DNA from: Desulfovibrio sp. UBA2564
GTDB lineage: Bacteria; Desulfobacterota; Desulfovibrionia; Desulfovibrionales; Desulfovibrionaceae
Direction: 5' to 3'
Assembly (NCBI GenBank): GCA_002340305.1
Contig: DDLU01000042.1
Coordinates: 1-13,147, forward strand
DNA length: 13,147 nucleotides
Below, in pieces: positions 7,181 through 13,147 of this stretch. The notes beneath the pieces are model-generated. The model was not told where the DNA came from. It made no database searches and saw only the letters and a list, made by a program, of their open reading frames with translations. The position numbers were made by a program, and so were the translations under genes. Position 1 is the stretch's first letter; every line of letters begins with the position of its first letter.

Positions 7181-7903
7181 ATGCCACAAATTGCTTTAAT
7201 TACCGGAGCCAGCAAAGGTATCGGTGCTGCCATTGCCCTGCAACTGGCTGAAGACGGTTACGATATCTGGCTCAACTACCGTAGCGATGATGCAGGAGCA
7301 GAAAAGACTGCTGCCGCCATCCGCGAAACGGGCCGTGAATGCACCCTGCTTAAATTCGATGTCACTGACGAAGAAGCTGTTGAGAACGCTCTCCCCCCGC
7401 TCCTTCAGGAAGAAGTTCCTTACATCGTGGTCAACAATGCCGGATTCGCACGCGATTCCATCATGATGATGATGTCTTCAGATGACTGGAACAAGGTCCT
7501 GCAAGTTCACCTGGGCGGTTTTTTCAATGTGACCAAGCCCGTGGTTTCCCGCATGCTGCGCAAGCGGACCGGGCGTATCATCAATATCGCTTCCACTTCC
7601 GGCGAGACCGGCGTTGCCGGACAGACCAACTATTCCGCAGCCAAAGCCGGACTCATCGGAGCCACCCGCTCGCTGGCGGTTGAAGTTGCCAAACGCAACA
7701 TTCTGGTCAACGCTATCACTCCCGGTTTCATTGAAACAGATATGGTCGCCGGACTTCCCGTGGACCATATCAAGGGACAAATTCCCCTGAAAAGACTGGG
7801 CACTCCCAAAGAGGTAGCCGGGGTGGTTTCTTTCCTTTGTTCGGACAAAGCCTCATACATCACCGGACAGACCATCGCTGTTAACGGCGGAATTCACACC
7901 TAG
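7181..7903 (+). CDS. FabG-like 3-oxoacyl-ACP reductase (SDR family)
   Basis: A 240-residue classical short-chain dehydrogenase, similar in length to E. coli FabG. It is expected to reduce a beta-ketoacyl group on a carrier protein to the beta-hydroxy form, using NAD(P)H. The cofactor motif TGASKGIG is at 8-15 and NNAG at 85-88. Catalytic Ser138, Tyr151 and Lys155 (YSAAK) fall at the same positions as in E. coli FabG. The fourth tetrad position is His110 (QVHLGG) where FabG normally has Asn. The ending ITGQTIAVNGGIHT is typical of FabG. The ribosome site is weak (GGA at 7172-7174). It is the first gene of the operon, 18 bases before the first ketosynthase, so a dedicated reductase is more likely than the housekeeping FabG. 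Dedicated function is inference from context. Confidence 0.9.
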   Translation: MPQIALITGASKGIGAAIALQLAEDGYDIWLNYRSDDAGAEKTAAAIRETGRECTLLKFDVTDEEAVENALPPLLQEEVPYIVVNNAGFARDSIMMMMSSDDWNKVLQVHLGGFFNVTKPVVSRMLRKRTGRIINIASTSGETGVAGQTNYSAAKAGLIGATRSLAVEVAKRNILVNAITPGFIETDMVAGLPVDHIKGQIPLKRLGTPKEVAGVVSFLCSDKASYITGQTIAVNGGIHT

Positions 7904-7921
7904 TATTCTGGAGTTTTTCTC

Positions 7922-9148
7922 TTGTACAAAGTGGCAATCACAGGCCTCGGGACCGTTTCTGTTCTGGGTTCGGACCTTGAAAATATTGCTGATGCGCTCA
8001 AAAGCGGGCGTTCAGGCATTGGGATTGATGAAGAACGAATCAAGCTGGGCTTCGAAAGTCCGCTGACCGGAATTATTAAAGATTTCGATCCTAAGAAATG
8101 GCTGGGCCGCAAGCAGCGCAAAACCATGCCCGATTTTGCGGTGCAGGCATACGCTGCAGCCAAGCAGGCCCTCGACCAATCCGGCCTGAACGAAGACGAT
8201 CTGCACAACGACGAAAGCGGACTCATCTTCGGCTGTGATTCCAGCTGCATTGCTGCTCTTGATCAAGTGAAACGGCTCAAGGAGCGAGGTGAGACTTCGC
8301 TCATCGGTAGCGGCGCGGTATTTCGCTCCATGACCTCCTGCGTGACCATGAACCTGAACACAATTTTCAAAACCCGTGGCGCGGCATGGACTATCAGCTC
8401 CGCCTGTTCCAGCGGCGGACATGCCGTGGGTCAGGCCATGAACCTCATTGCCACAGGTCAGCAGGAACGGGTCATCTGTGGTGGAGCGCAGGAACTTAAC
8501 TGGCAATCCATGTGCAGCTTTGACGGCTTGAGTGCCTTTTCCAGCTGCACCCATAATCCCGCGCAGGCCAGCCGCCCCTTTGATAAAGACCGTGATGGGC
8601 TGGTGCCAAGCGGCGGAGCAGCAGCCATCGTGCTCGAACGCTACGATCTGGCAAAAGAACGCGGTGCCGAAATTATGGGATTAATCAGCGGCTACGGATT
8701 TTCCTCGGATGGCGAACACATCTCCGTTCCCGGACGTGACGGGCTGGTAAGAGCCGGAGCCAAAGCACTCAAACAGGCAGGACTATCCCCGGCAGATATC
8801 GACTACATCTGTGCCCACGCCACCTCTACCCCGGCAGGCGATAATGCCGAAGCCGCAAACATCAAGACGCTTTTTGCTGACTCCTTGCAGGGAAACGGGC
8901 CTCGTATTTCTTCCACCAAATCCATGACCGGACACGAACTCTGGATGTCCGGAGCCAGTCAGGTAGTTTATACCACGCTCATGAACCGTTATGGATTCAC
9001 TGCGCCGAACATTAATTTCAGCACTGGTGACGATGATACTGCCGGACTGAATATCCTTACTGAAACGGACGACCGCCCACCGCAAAAAGCCCTGCTCAAT
9101 TCCGCTGGATTCGGCGGCACCAACTCCTGCCTTGTGCTTGAATTCTAA
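7922..9148 (+). CDS. FabB-like beta-ketoacyl-ACP synthase (KAS I type)
   Basis: A 408-residue condensing enzyme that would extend an acyl-ACP by two carbons with malonyl-ACP. The active-site Cys162 lies in ISSACSSGG, with His299 (AHATSTPAGD), Lys333 and His338 (STKSMTGHE), so the Cys-His-His set is complete. Several stretches resemble E. coli FabB more than FabF: the N-terminal AITGLG, the TSTPAGD and KSMTGH region, AGLNILTETDDR, and the end SAGFGGTNSCLVLEF. The start is a TTG at 7922, eight bases after GGAG (7910-7913); no ATG lies nearby in frame. The stop overlaps the next start as TAATG. Because it has its own Cys it is not a chain-length factor. Its place beside a second ketosynthase suggests either successive elongation steps or a heterodimer; the choice is inference. 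Confidence 0.92.
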   Translation: MYKVAITGLGTVSVLGSDLENIADALKSGRSGIGIDEERIKLGFESPLTGIIKDFDPKKWLGRKQRKTMPDFAVQAYAAAKQALDQSGLNEDDLHNDESGLIFGCDSSCIAALDQVKRLKERGETSLIGSGAVFRSMTSCVTMNLNTIFKTRGAAWTISSACSSGGHAVGQAMNLIATGQQERVICGGAQELNWQSMCSFDGLSAFSSCTHNPAQASRPFDKDRDGLVPSGGAAAIVLERYDLAKERGAEIMGLISGYGFSSDGEHISVPGRDGLVRAGAKALKQAGLSPADIDYICAHATSTPAGDNAEAANIKTLFADSLQGNGPRISSTKSMTGHELWMSGASQVVYTTLMNRYGFTAPNINFSTGDDDTAGLNILTETDDRPPQKALLNSAGFGGTNSCLVLEF

Positions 9149-10644
9149 TGACTGAGTACGATCAGATAGTTGTCGGCGCAGGGATTTCCGGAATGACCGC
9201 CGCCCTTTTGCTCGCCAAACAGGGCCACAAAGTAGCCTTGTTGGAAGCCTTCCCCCAGCTCGGCCCTACAGTTCGCGGGTTCAGTCGAAAGGGTGTTCAT
9301 TTTGAAACCGGAATCCATCTCATCGGCGGCATGGGTGACGGCGATCCGCTGGATACATATTTCAAGCATCTCGGCCTCAACGCTGACCTGGAAAAAATCT
9401 CTTTTAGTGAACAGGGCTGCGACTGCTTTCGATTTGAAAAACAGGGCACGCAAGTCTGCCTGCCTCATGGTTATAAGCGAGTCCGCCGCACTCTCTATGA
9501 AAAATTTCCCGCTGAAAAAGTAGCTATCGATCAATATCTGGAACGCATCAAAACCATTTTCGAATCCTCATCATTCCTTAATTTCAACCTTGATTTCAGT
9601 CTGGATTCATTGGCCCATGACGAAACAGAGTCCCTGCACGATTATCTGGATTCCATCACTGATGATCAAGATTTAAAGGACCTGCTCAGCTGCCACTCCC
9701 TGCTTTACGGCACCCCGCCGGAAGATGCCATGCTCTCCACCCACGCACTTGTGGCTGGATCATATTTCCGTTCCTCGCATACCATTGAAGGCGGCGGCAA
9801 AACACTTGTCGATGTTTATCAAAAGCAGCTTAAAGAGCATGGTGTAGATATTTTCTGTGGCAAGAAAGCTGTGCGCATCAATCATGACGAGACGAAAAAT
9901 TTCAAGAGCCTACTCCTTGATGATAAAAGCGAACTGCGCAGCAAAATCTGCATTTGGTCTGCCCATCCGGCAGCAATGCTCAACTGCGTAAGCGAAGGTG
10001 CTTTCCGCCCTGTTTTTCGGCGCAGGATTAATGAATTGCAGGAAACCGTATCTGCGCTGATTCTTTTCGGCATTGCCAATACTCCGGTTGAAGCCCTGCA
10101 CAGGCGCAACATCTACCTCTGGACTGAGTCTGACTACAGCGCGGTTCTTTCCGGTAAAACCGAGATGGATGAGAATGCCATTTTCCTTTCCGCAGGACAA
10201 ACCTTCGCTCGGGACGGACAACAAAGCGTAACCGCCATCATGCCTTACAGCTTCGAAGCTTTCAGTGAGTGGAAGGATTCAACCCTGCGCAACAGGCCGC
10301 AGGATTACCGGAATTTCAAAGAAAAAATCATGGCTGATTTTACGAAGCAAGTCTTTAAACGCTGCCCGGAATTGAAAGATAATGTGGAATTCATAGACTC
10401 CGCAACCCCGCTGACCCTGCGTGATTACTGCCAGTCCCCCTACGGCAGTATGTACGGGGCAGCTCATACGGTATCGCAATACAATCCCCTTCCGGCAACC
10501 AAGATTAAAGGCCTCCTGCTGACCGGACAATCCATCATTGCACCGGGAATCATGGGCGCGGTGGTCTCCGCTTATTTGACCTGCGGATTTATCTGCGGAC
10601 ACGAAAAGATTCACGAGGAGCTGAAATGCATTTACAACGCGTAG
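9148..10644 (+). CDS. FAD-dependent phytoene desaturase / retinol saturase-type oxidoreductase
   Basis: A 498-residue flavoprotein of the carotenoid desaturase-isomerase and retinol-saturase superfamily. The Rossmann motif VVGAGISGMTAALLLA begins at residue 8, with the acidic Glu33 (LLEAF) expected to hold the FAD ribose. The FETGIHLIGG stretch (52-61) follows as in this superfamily. The C-terminal FAD-binding signature LLLTGQSIIAPGIMGAVVSA is at about 456-475, preceded by SPYGSMYGAAHT. Members desaturate, saturate or isomerise double bonds in polyene chains. No carotenoid genes are present here. Sandwiched between two ketosynthases with overlaps at both ends (TAATG at the start, 19 bases shared with the next gene), it most likely acts on the growing or finished acyl chain. 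There is no clear ribosome site, so translation probably depends on coupling to the ketosynthase gene upstream. Substrate and direction of reaction are unknown. Confidence 0.88.
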   Translation: MTEYDQIVVGAGISGMTAALLLAKQGHKVALLEAFPQLGPTVRGFSRKGVHFETGIHLIGGMGDGDPLDTYFKHLGLNADLEKISFSEQGCDCFRFEKQGTQVCLPHGYKRVRRTLYEKFPAEKVAIDQYLERIKTIFESSSFLNFNLDFSLDSLAHDETESLHDYLDSITDDQDLKDLLSCHSLLYGTPPEDAMLSTHALVAGSYFRSSHTIEGGGKTLVDVYQKQLKEHGVDIFCGKKAVRINHDETKNFKSLLLDDKSELRSKICIWSAHPAAMLNCVSEGAFRPVFRRRINELQETVSALILFGIANTPVEALHRRNIYLWTESDYSAVLSGKTEMDENAIFLSAGQTFARDGQQSVTAIMPYSFEAFSEWKDSTLRNRPQDYRNFKEKIMADFTKQVFKRCPELKDNVEFIDSATPLTLRDYCQSPYGSMYGAAHTVSQYNPLPATKIKGLLLTGQSIIAPGIMGAVVSAYLTCGFICGHEKIHEELKCIYNA

Positions 10645-11852
10645 TTGTCACTGGAATGGGCGCAATTTCTCCGCTGGGCAATGGAGTGAAAGAACTCTGG
10701 AGCGGCCTCGTCGCCGGACGTTCCGGCCTCAGCCGTATGGAAGGATTGGAGGGTGTAAAAGGCCTACGTCCGCGAATAGCCGGACGGGTTCCTGAATTCA
10801 ATGCCAAGGCAATTCCCCGCAAAGCGCGCCGGACCATGTCCAATCTTTCCATTTTTGCCGCCCTTGCCGCCCTCGAAGCCATTGAGCAGGCCGGACTTGA
10901 TGAAGCTACTCTGACCGGAGGAAGAACCGGACTTTCCGTGGGTTCCACCACCGGAAGCTCGCAGGCTTTGGAGCAATTCTTCAAGCTCTACCTGCCGGAA
11001 AATTCCCTTGAAGCCATTCGCGGCACCGAATTTTTCAAGATCATGAACCACAGCGCAGCAGCCAACCTCGCCCAGTTTCTAAATCTCAGCGGACGTGTGG
11101 TTGCAGCCTCAGCTGCCTGCTCCACCGGATGCCTGAATATCGGGCTGGCAGCGGAAGCAATCGCTATAGGCAAACAGGATGCCATGCTCTGCGGGGGAAC
11201 CGATGAACTGCATCCCCTGACCGTTGGAACATTTGACATAATCGAAGCTGCTTCCATTTCCGGTTCTGATGATCCGGCCAAAGCATCATGTCCATTTGAT
11301 GCAAAGCGGGACGGCATTGTCTGCTCCGAAGGAGCCGGGATTCTGCTGCTGGAAAGCTACGACCATGCCAAGGCGCGCGGAGCTGGGATACTTGCTGAGA
11401 TTACAGGATTCTCATCGCTTTGCGACAGCAGCAACATGGCCTCCCCCAGTGCCGAAGCCATCAACCGCTGCATGGCAGAAGCTTTAAAGGATGCCGAAAT
11501 TTCCGAATCTGAAATTGACTACGTGAACGCCCATGCCACCGGGACTTTGCAGGGAGATGCTTCCGAAGCACAGGCTGTGGCAGACCTGCTCGGTAACACC
11601 GCCCCGGTAAGCAGTTTAAAAGGGCATCTGGGCCATACCATGGCTGCAAGCGGGGCTATTGAAACCATCGCGACTATTCGCATGATGCAGGAAAGTACAG
11701 TAATTCCAACTGCGAATCTAACCTCTCCGGCTGCAGAATGCGCTGTTTTAAACAACGTCTTGCATTTGCAGGAAAGACCAATTACATATGCGCTGAAAAA
11801 TAACTTTGCCCTAGGCGGTATAAATACATCGCTGGTTTTGAGGAGAGCATAA
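10626..11852 (+). CDS. FabF-like beta-ketoacyl-ACP synthase (KAS II type)
   Basis: A 408-residue second condensing enzyme. The nucleophile Cys165 is in ASAACSTGC, followed by His303 (NAHATGTLQGD), Lys332 and His337 (LKGHLGHTMAASG), so it should be catalytically active. The HATGT sequence and overall form point to the FabF group and to the ketosynthases of type II polyketide-like systems. It differs clearly from the FabB-like enzyme upstream. The N-terminus VVVTGMGAISPLGNG and the end FALGGINTSLVLRR are typical. GAGGAG (10615-10620) lies five bases before the ATG, inside the end of the oxidoreductase gene. The stop overlaps the carrier-protein start as TAATG. Immediate coupling to a carrier protein supports a dedicated assembly line. 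Whether it starts chains or extends particular lengths cannot be read from sequence. Confidence 0.92.
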   Translation: MHLQRVVVTGMGAISPLGNGVKELWSGLVAGRSGLSRMEGLEGVKGLRPRIAGRVPEFNAKAIPRKARRTMSNLSIFAALAALEAIEQAGLDEATLTGGRTGLSVGSTTGSSQALEQFFKLYLPENSLEAIRGTEFFKIMNHSAAANLAQFLNLSGRVVAASAACSTGCLNIGLAAEAIAIGKQDAMLCGGTDELHPLTVGTFDIIEAASISGSDDPAKASCPFDAKRDGIVCSEGAGILLLESYDHAKARGAGILAEITGFSSLCDSSNMASPSAEAINRCMAEALKDAEISESEIDYVNAHATGTLQGDASEAQAVADLLGNTAPVSSLKGHLGHTMAASGAIETIATIRMMQESTVIPTANLTSPAAECAVLNNVLHLQERPITYALKNNFALGGINTSLVLRRA

Positions 11853-12106
11853 TGACTGATGCAGAAATCATAGAAAGAATTAACTCAGCACTCGCTGAAG
11901 AATTCGAGCTGGAGCTGGGCGAACTGGTCCCCGAAGCAATATTCAAGGATGACCTTGATCTCGACAGCCTTGATGCTGTGGATATGGTTATCGTTCTGGA
12001 ACAGGAATTCGGGATCAAGATCAAGAAAGATGAAGCTTTCAAGGCTATCAGTACACTCGGAGACCTGCACAAATTTATTCTCACCAAAAAAGACGAGGCC
12101 GCTTAG
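11852..12106 (+). CDS. Acyl carrier protein, dedicated to the operon
   Basis: An 84-residue acidic carrier protein. Ser39 in DLDLDSLDAVDM is the site for the phosphopantetheine arm. The acidic helix II region (VDMVIVLEQEFG) that docks with partner enzymes is present. The size and four-helix pattern match free-standing type II carriers. The start overlaps the ketosynthase stop (TAATG) and is preceded by GAGGAG. It would carry the chain between the two ketosynthases, the reductase and possibly the flavoprotein. Housekeeping acpP usually sits beside fabG/fabF in the main fatty-acid cluster, so the presence of fabG- and fabF-like genes here calls for some care. The FabB-like and flavoprotein genes make the dedicated interpretation stronger. 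Confidence 0.93.
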   Translation: MTDAEIIERINSALAEEFELELGELVPEAIFKDDLDLDSLDAVDMVIVLEQEFGIKIKKDEAFKAISTLGDLHKFILTKKDEAA

Positions 12107-12135
12107 ACTGCGGATAAAGCACCATCTACTTCGTA

Positions 12136-12162
12136 AAGTGAATAGTTACCGAGTTTTCACTT
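12136..12162. repeat. Inverted repeat downstream of the carrier-protein gene
   Basis: AAGTGAA and TTCACTT face each other across 13 bases, 30 bases after the carrier-protein stop. There is no T-run, so it is a weak candidate for a terminator. It may be a binding site or an mRNA hairpin, or chance. Confidence 0.35.
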
Positions 12163-12214
12163 ATGTCTAGATAGGCATCTGCGCCTTGCATCTGGTACTT
12201 TCGCCACAGTCTAT

Positions 12215-12226
12215 GTGATATCTCAC
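12215..12226. promoter_or_regulatory. GTGA-N4-TCAC palindrome before the acyltransferase gene
   Basis: GTGATATCTCAC ends 10 bases before the acyltransferase ATG. It recalls a CRP/FNR-type half-site pair, but the spacer is four bases rather than six. A site this close to the start codon could hinder transcription or translation. Chance occurrence is quite possible. Confidence 0.2.
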
Positions 12227-12236
12227 CCACTCAATC

Positions 12237-12989
12237 ATGCCCGCATTCCTCAAACTAATCTGGATCAACGCCGGGATATATTTAAGCGTAATTCTCTGGA
12301 CCCTGACCGGGGTCATCATTTCGCCGTTTTGCTATCTGTTTTTTACCCGCACCCTTAAGTGGGAAAAGCCGGAAACTTTGCGGAAAATGATATGGTACTA
12401 CGGCTGGGGAAGTTCAAAGCTCATGGCTTTATTCGTGGACATTAAATGGCCAAAGCAAGGGAAATTACCTTCACCGTGTATCATTGTCGCTAACCACGAA
12501 TCATTCTTTGACCCCTATCTTGTTTCCTTTCAACCACAGCGAAACATTTGCATGGCTGTCCGTAACTGGCCTTTTAAAATCCCTTTTTACGGATTTTATA
12601 TGAAGCTTGCGAACTATATTAATGTCGAAACAGACGATCTGGATGCAATCCTTAAACAGGCCAAATTGGCAGTGGAGCAGAACGCCACACTCATGTTTTT
12701 TCCCGAAGGAACCCGTAGCAGGAACGGTAAATTAAACCGTTTCCACTCCGGACCCTTTCACCTTGCCATGCAGACCGGACTCCCTATTGTGCCACTCTGC
12801 CTGACCGGGACCTATGGCATGCTTCCGCGAGGCCACATGCTCATCCATCCCGCAAAAATCAGGGGCAGAATACTTGATCCGATTTTTCCGCAGCAATTCA
12901 ATGAACTGCAGAATGGACATATTGAATTGCGCCGCTTGGTTAAAACAACTATGGTCTCCTGCATTCAGAAAATGAATCAGGAAACGTAA
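12237..12989 (+). CDS. PlsC-family acyltransferase (1-acylglycerol-3-phosphate acyltransferase-like)
   Basis: A 250-residue membrane-associated acyltransferase. A hydrophobic N-terminal region (about 10-36) should anchor it in the inner membrane. Motif I is NHESFFD (86-92) with catalytic His87 and Asp92. FPEGTRSR (155-162) is the phosphate-binding motif, and VPLCLTG (185-191) is the fourth block. The family moves an acyl chain from ACP or CoA to lysophosphatidate or related acceptors. Since it follows a private carrier protein, transfer of the special chain to a lipid is a reasonable inference, but a housekeeping plsC cannot be excluded. It lies 130 bases after the carrier-protein gene. No ribosome site precedes the ATG, and a TGA at 12216-12218 blocks an upstream extension. 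Translation may be weak or leaderless. Confidence 0.9.
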   Translation: MPAFLKLIWINAGIYLSVILWTLTGVIISPFCYLFFTRTLKWEKPETLRKMIWYYGWGSSKLMALFVDIKWPKQGKLPSPCIIVANHESFFDPYLVSFQPQRNICMAVRNWPFKIPFYGFYMKLANYINVETDDLDAILKQAKLAVEQNATLMFFPEGTRSRNGKLNRFHSGPFHLAMQTGLPIVPLCLTGTYGMLPRGHMLIHPAKIRGRILDPIFPQQFNELQNGHIELRRLVKTTMVSCIQKMNQET

Positions 12990-13032
12990 CAGTGATTTCA
13001 AAAATTTAACTCTGAAAACCAGGGAATTACAG

Positions 13033-13147
13033 ATGAAGAATCTCCGCATTGTTGCTTTTGCACTTGTTGTCTGCATTCTTTTCCTCGGCGGGTGCCGAAC
13101 TGCTCCTATCCGGAACATTGAATTGGCTCCCATCGCATACTCCAGCG
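13033..13147 (+). CDS. Predicted lipoprotein, partial (cut by the window end)
   Basis: Only the first 38 residues are visible. MKNLRIVAFALVVCILFLGG is a signal peptide with a Leu-Gly-Gly-Cys lipobox and Cys21 as the lipidation site. Arg at +2 predicts outer-membrane sorting. AGGGA (13021-13025) lies seven bases before the ATG. It starts 43 bases after the acyltransferase stop, so it is probably co-transcribed with it. The visible mature part (RTAPIRNIELAPIAYSS) does not let me name a family. Lipoproteins are common in polyene and other envelope-lipid gene clusters, where some take part in product transport. Such a role here is only a suggestion. Confidence 0.8.
   Translation, partial: MKNLRIVAFALVVCILFLGGCRTAPIRNIELAPIAYSS

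Noticed and set aside
7181..12106. Interpretation as a standard aryl polyene cluster
   Set aside because: No chain-length factor, dehydratase, ammonia-lyase or aryl-ligase gene is visible, and the carotenoid-type flavoprotein is not a usual part of such clusters. The unseen downstream region could change this.
1..13147. CRISPR arrays, tRNA or rRNA genes, insertion sequences
   Set aside because: I saw no regularly spaced repeats, tRNA-like cloverleafs, rRNA segments or transposase genes in the window.

Overview
The window looks like a chromosomal stretch from a Gram-negative bacterium of moderate GC. Diderm envelope genes (an RND pump with its periplasmic adaptor, and lipoproteins) support this. 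The style of the histidine kinase and of the fatty-acid-synthase-like operon suggests a sulfate-reducing deltaproteobacterium of the Desulfovibrio type. That assignment is inference from general resemblance, not proof.

Layout. (1) 129-1523 (+): a two-transmembrane PAS histidine kinase with no adjacent response regulator, ending at a terminator that also serves the convergent cupin gene. (2) 1561-1923 (-): a small cupin protein. (3) 2034-6442 (-): an RND permease and its membrane-fusion adaptor, with overlapping stop and start codons. A well-formed sigma70-type promoter lies at 6495-6523, and no outer-membrane channel gene is visible. (4) 6443-6930: a mostly non-coding gap that seems to hold a decayed fragment of a response-regulator receiver domain. 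(5) 6931-7104 (+): a 57-residue lipoprotein followed by a strong terminator. (6) 7181-12106 (+): a tightly packed type II fatty-acid/polyketide-like operon. Its order is FabG-like ketoreductase, FabB-like ketosynthase, FAD-dependent phytoene-desaturase/retinol-saturase-type oxidoreductase, FabF-like ketosynthase, and a dedicated acyl carrier protein. (7) 12237-12989 (+): a PlsC-type acyltransferase, then the start of another lipoprotein that runs off the window.

The main interest is the operon in (6)-(7). Two ketosynthases with complete active sites, their own reductase and their own carrier protein imply a second acyl-chain assembly line beside housekeeping fatty-acid synthesis. The carotenoid-type oxidoreductase would change the saturation or geometry of the chain, and the PlsC-like enzyme could transfer the product to a lipid or other acceptor. 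No dehydratase, thioesterase, chain-length factor or exporter is visible in the window. Those functions must come from downstream genes or from housekeeping enzymes. The product cannot be named from sequence; a polyene, a modified fatty acid or a ladderane-like lipid are possibilities of decreasing support.
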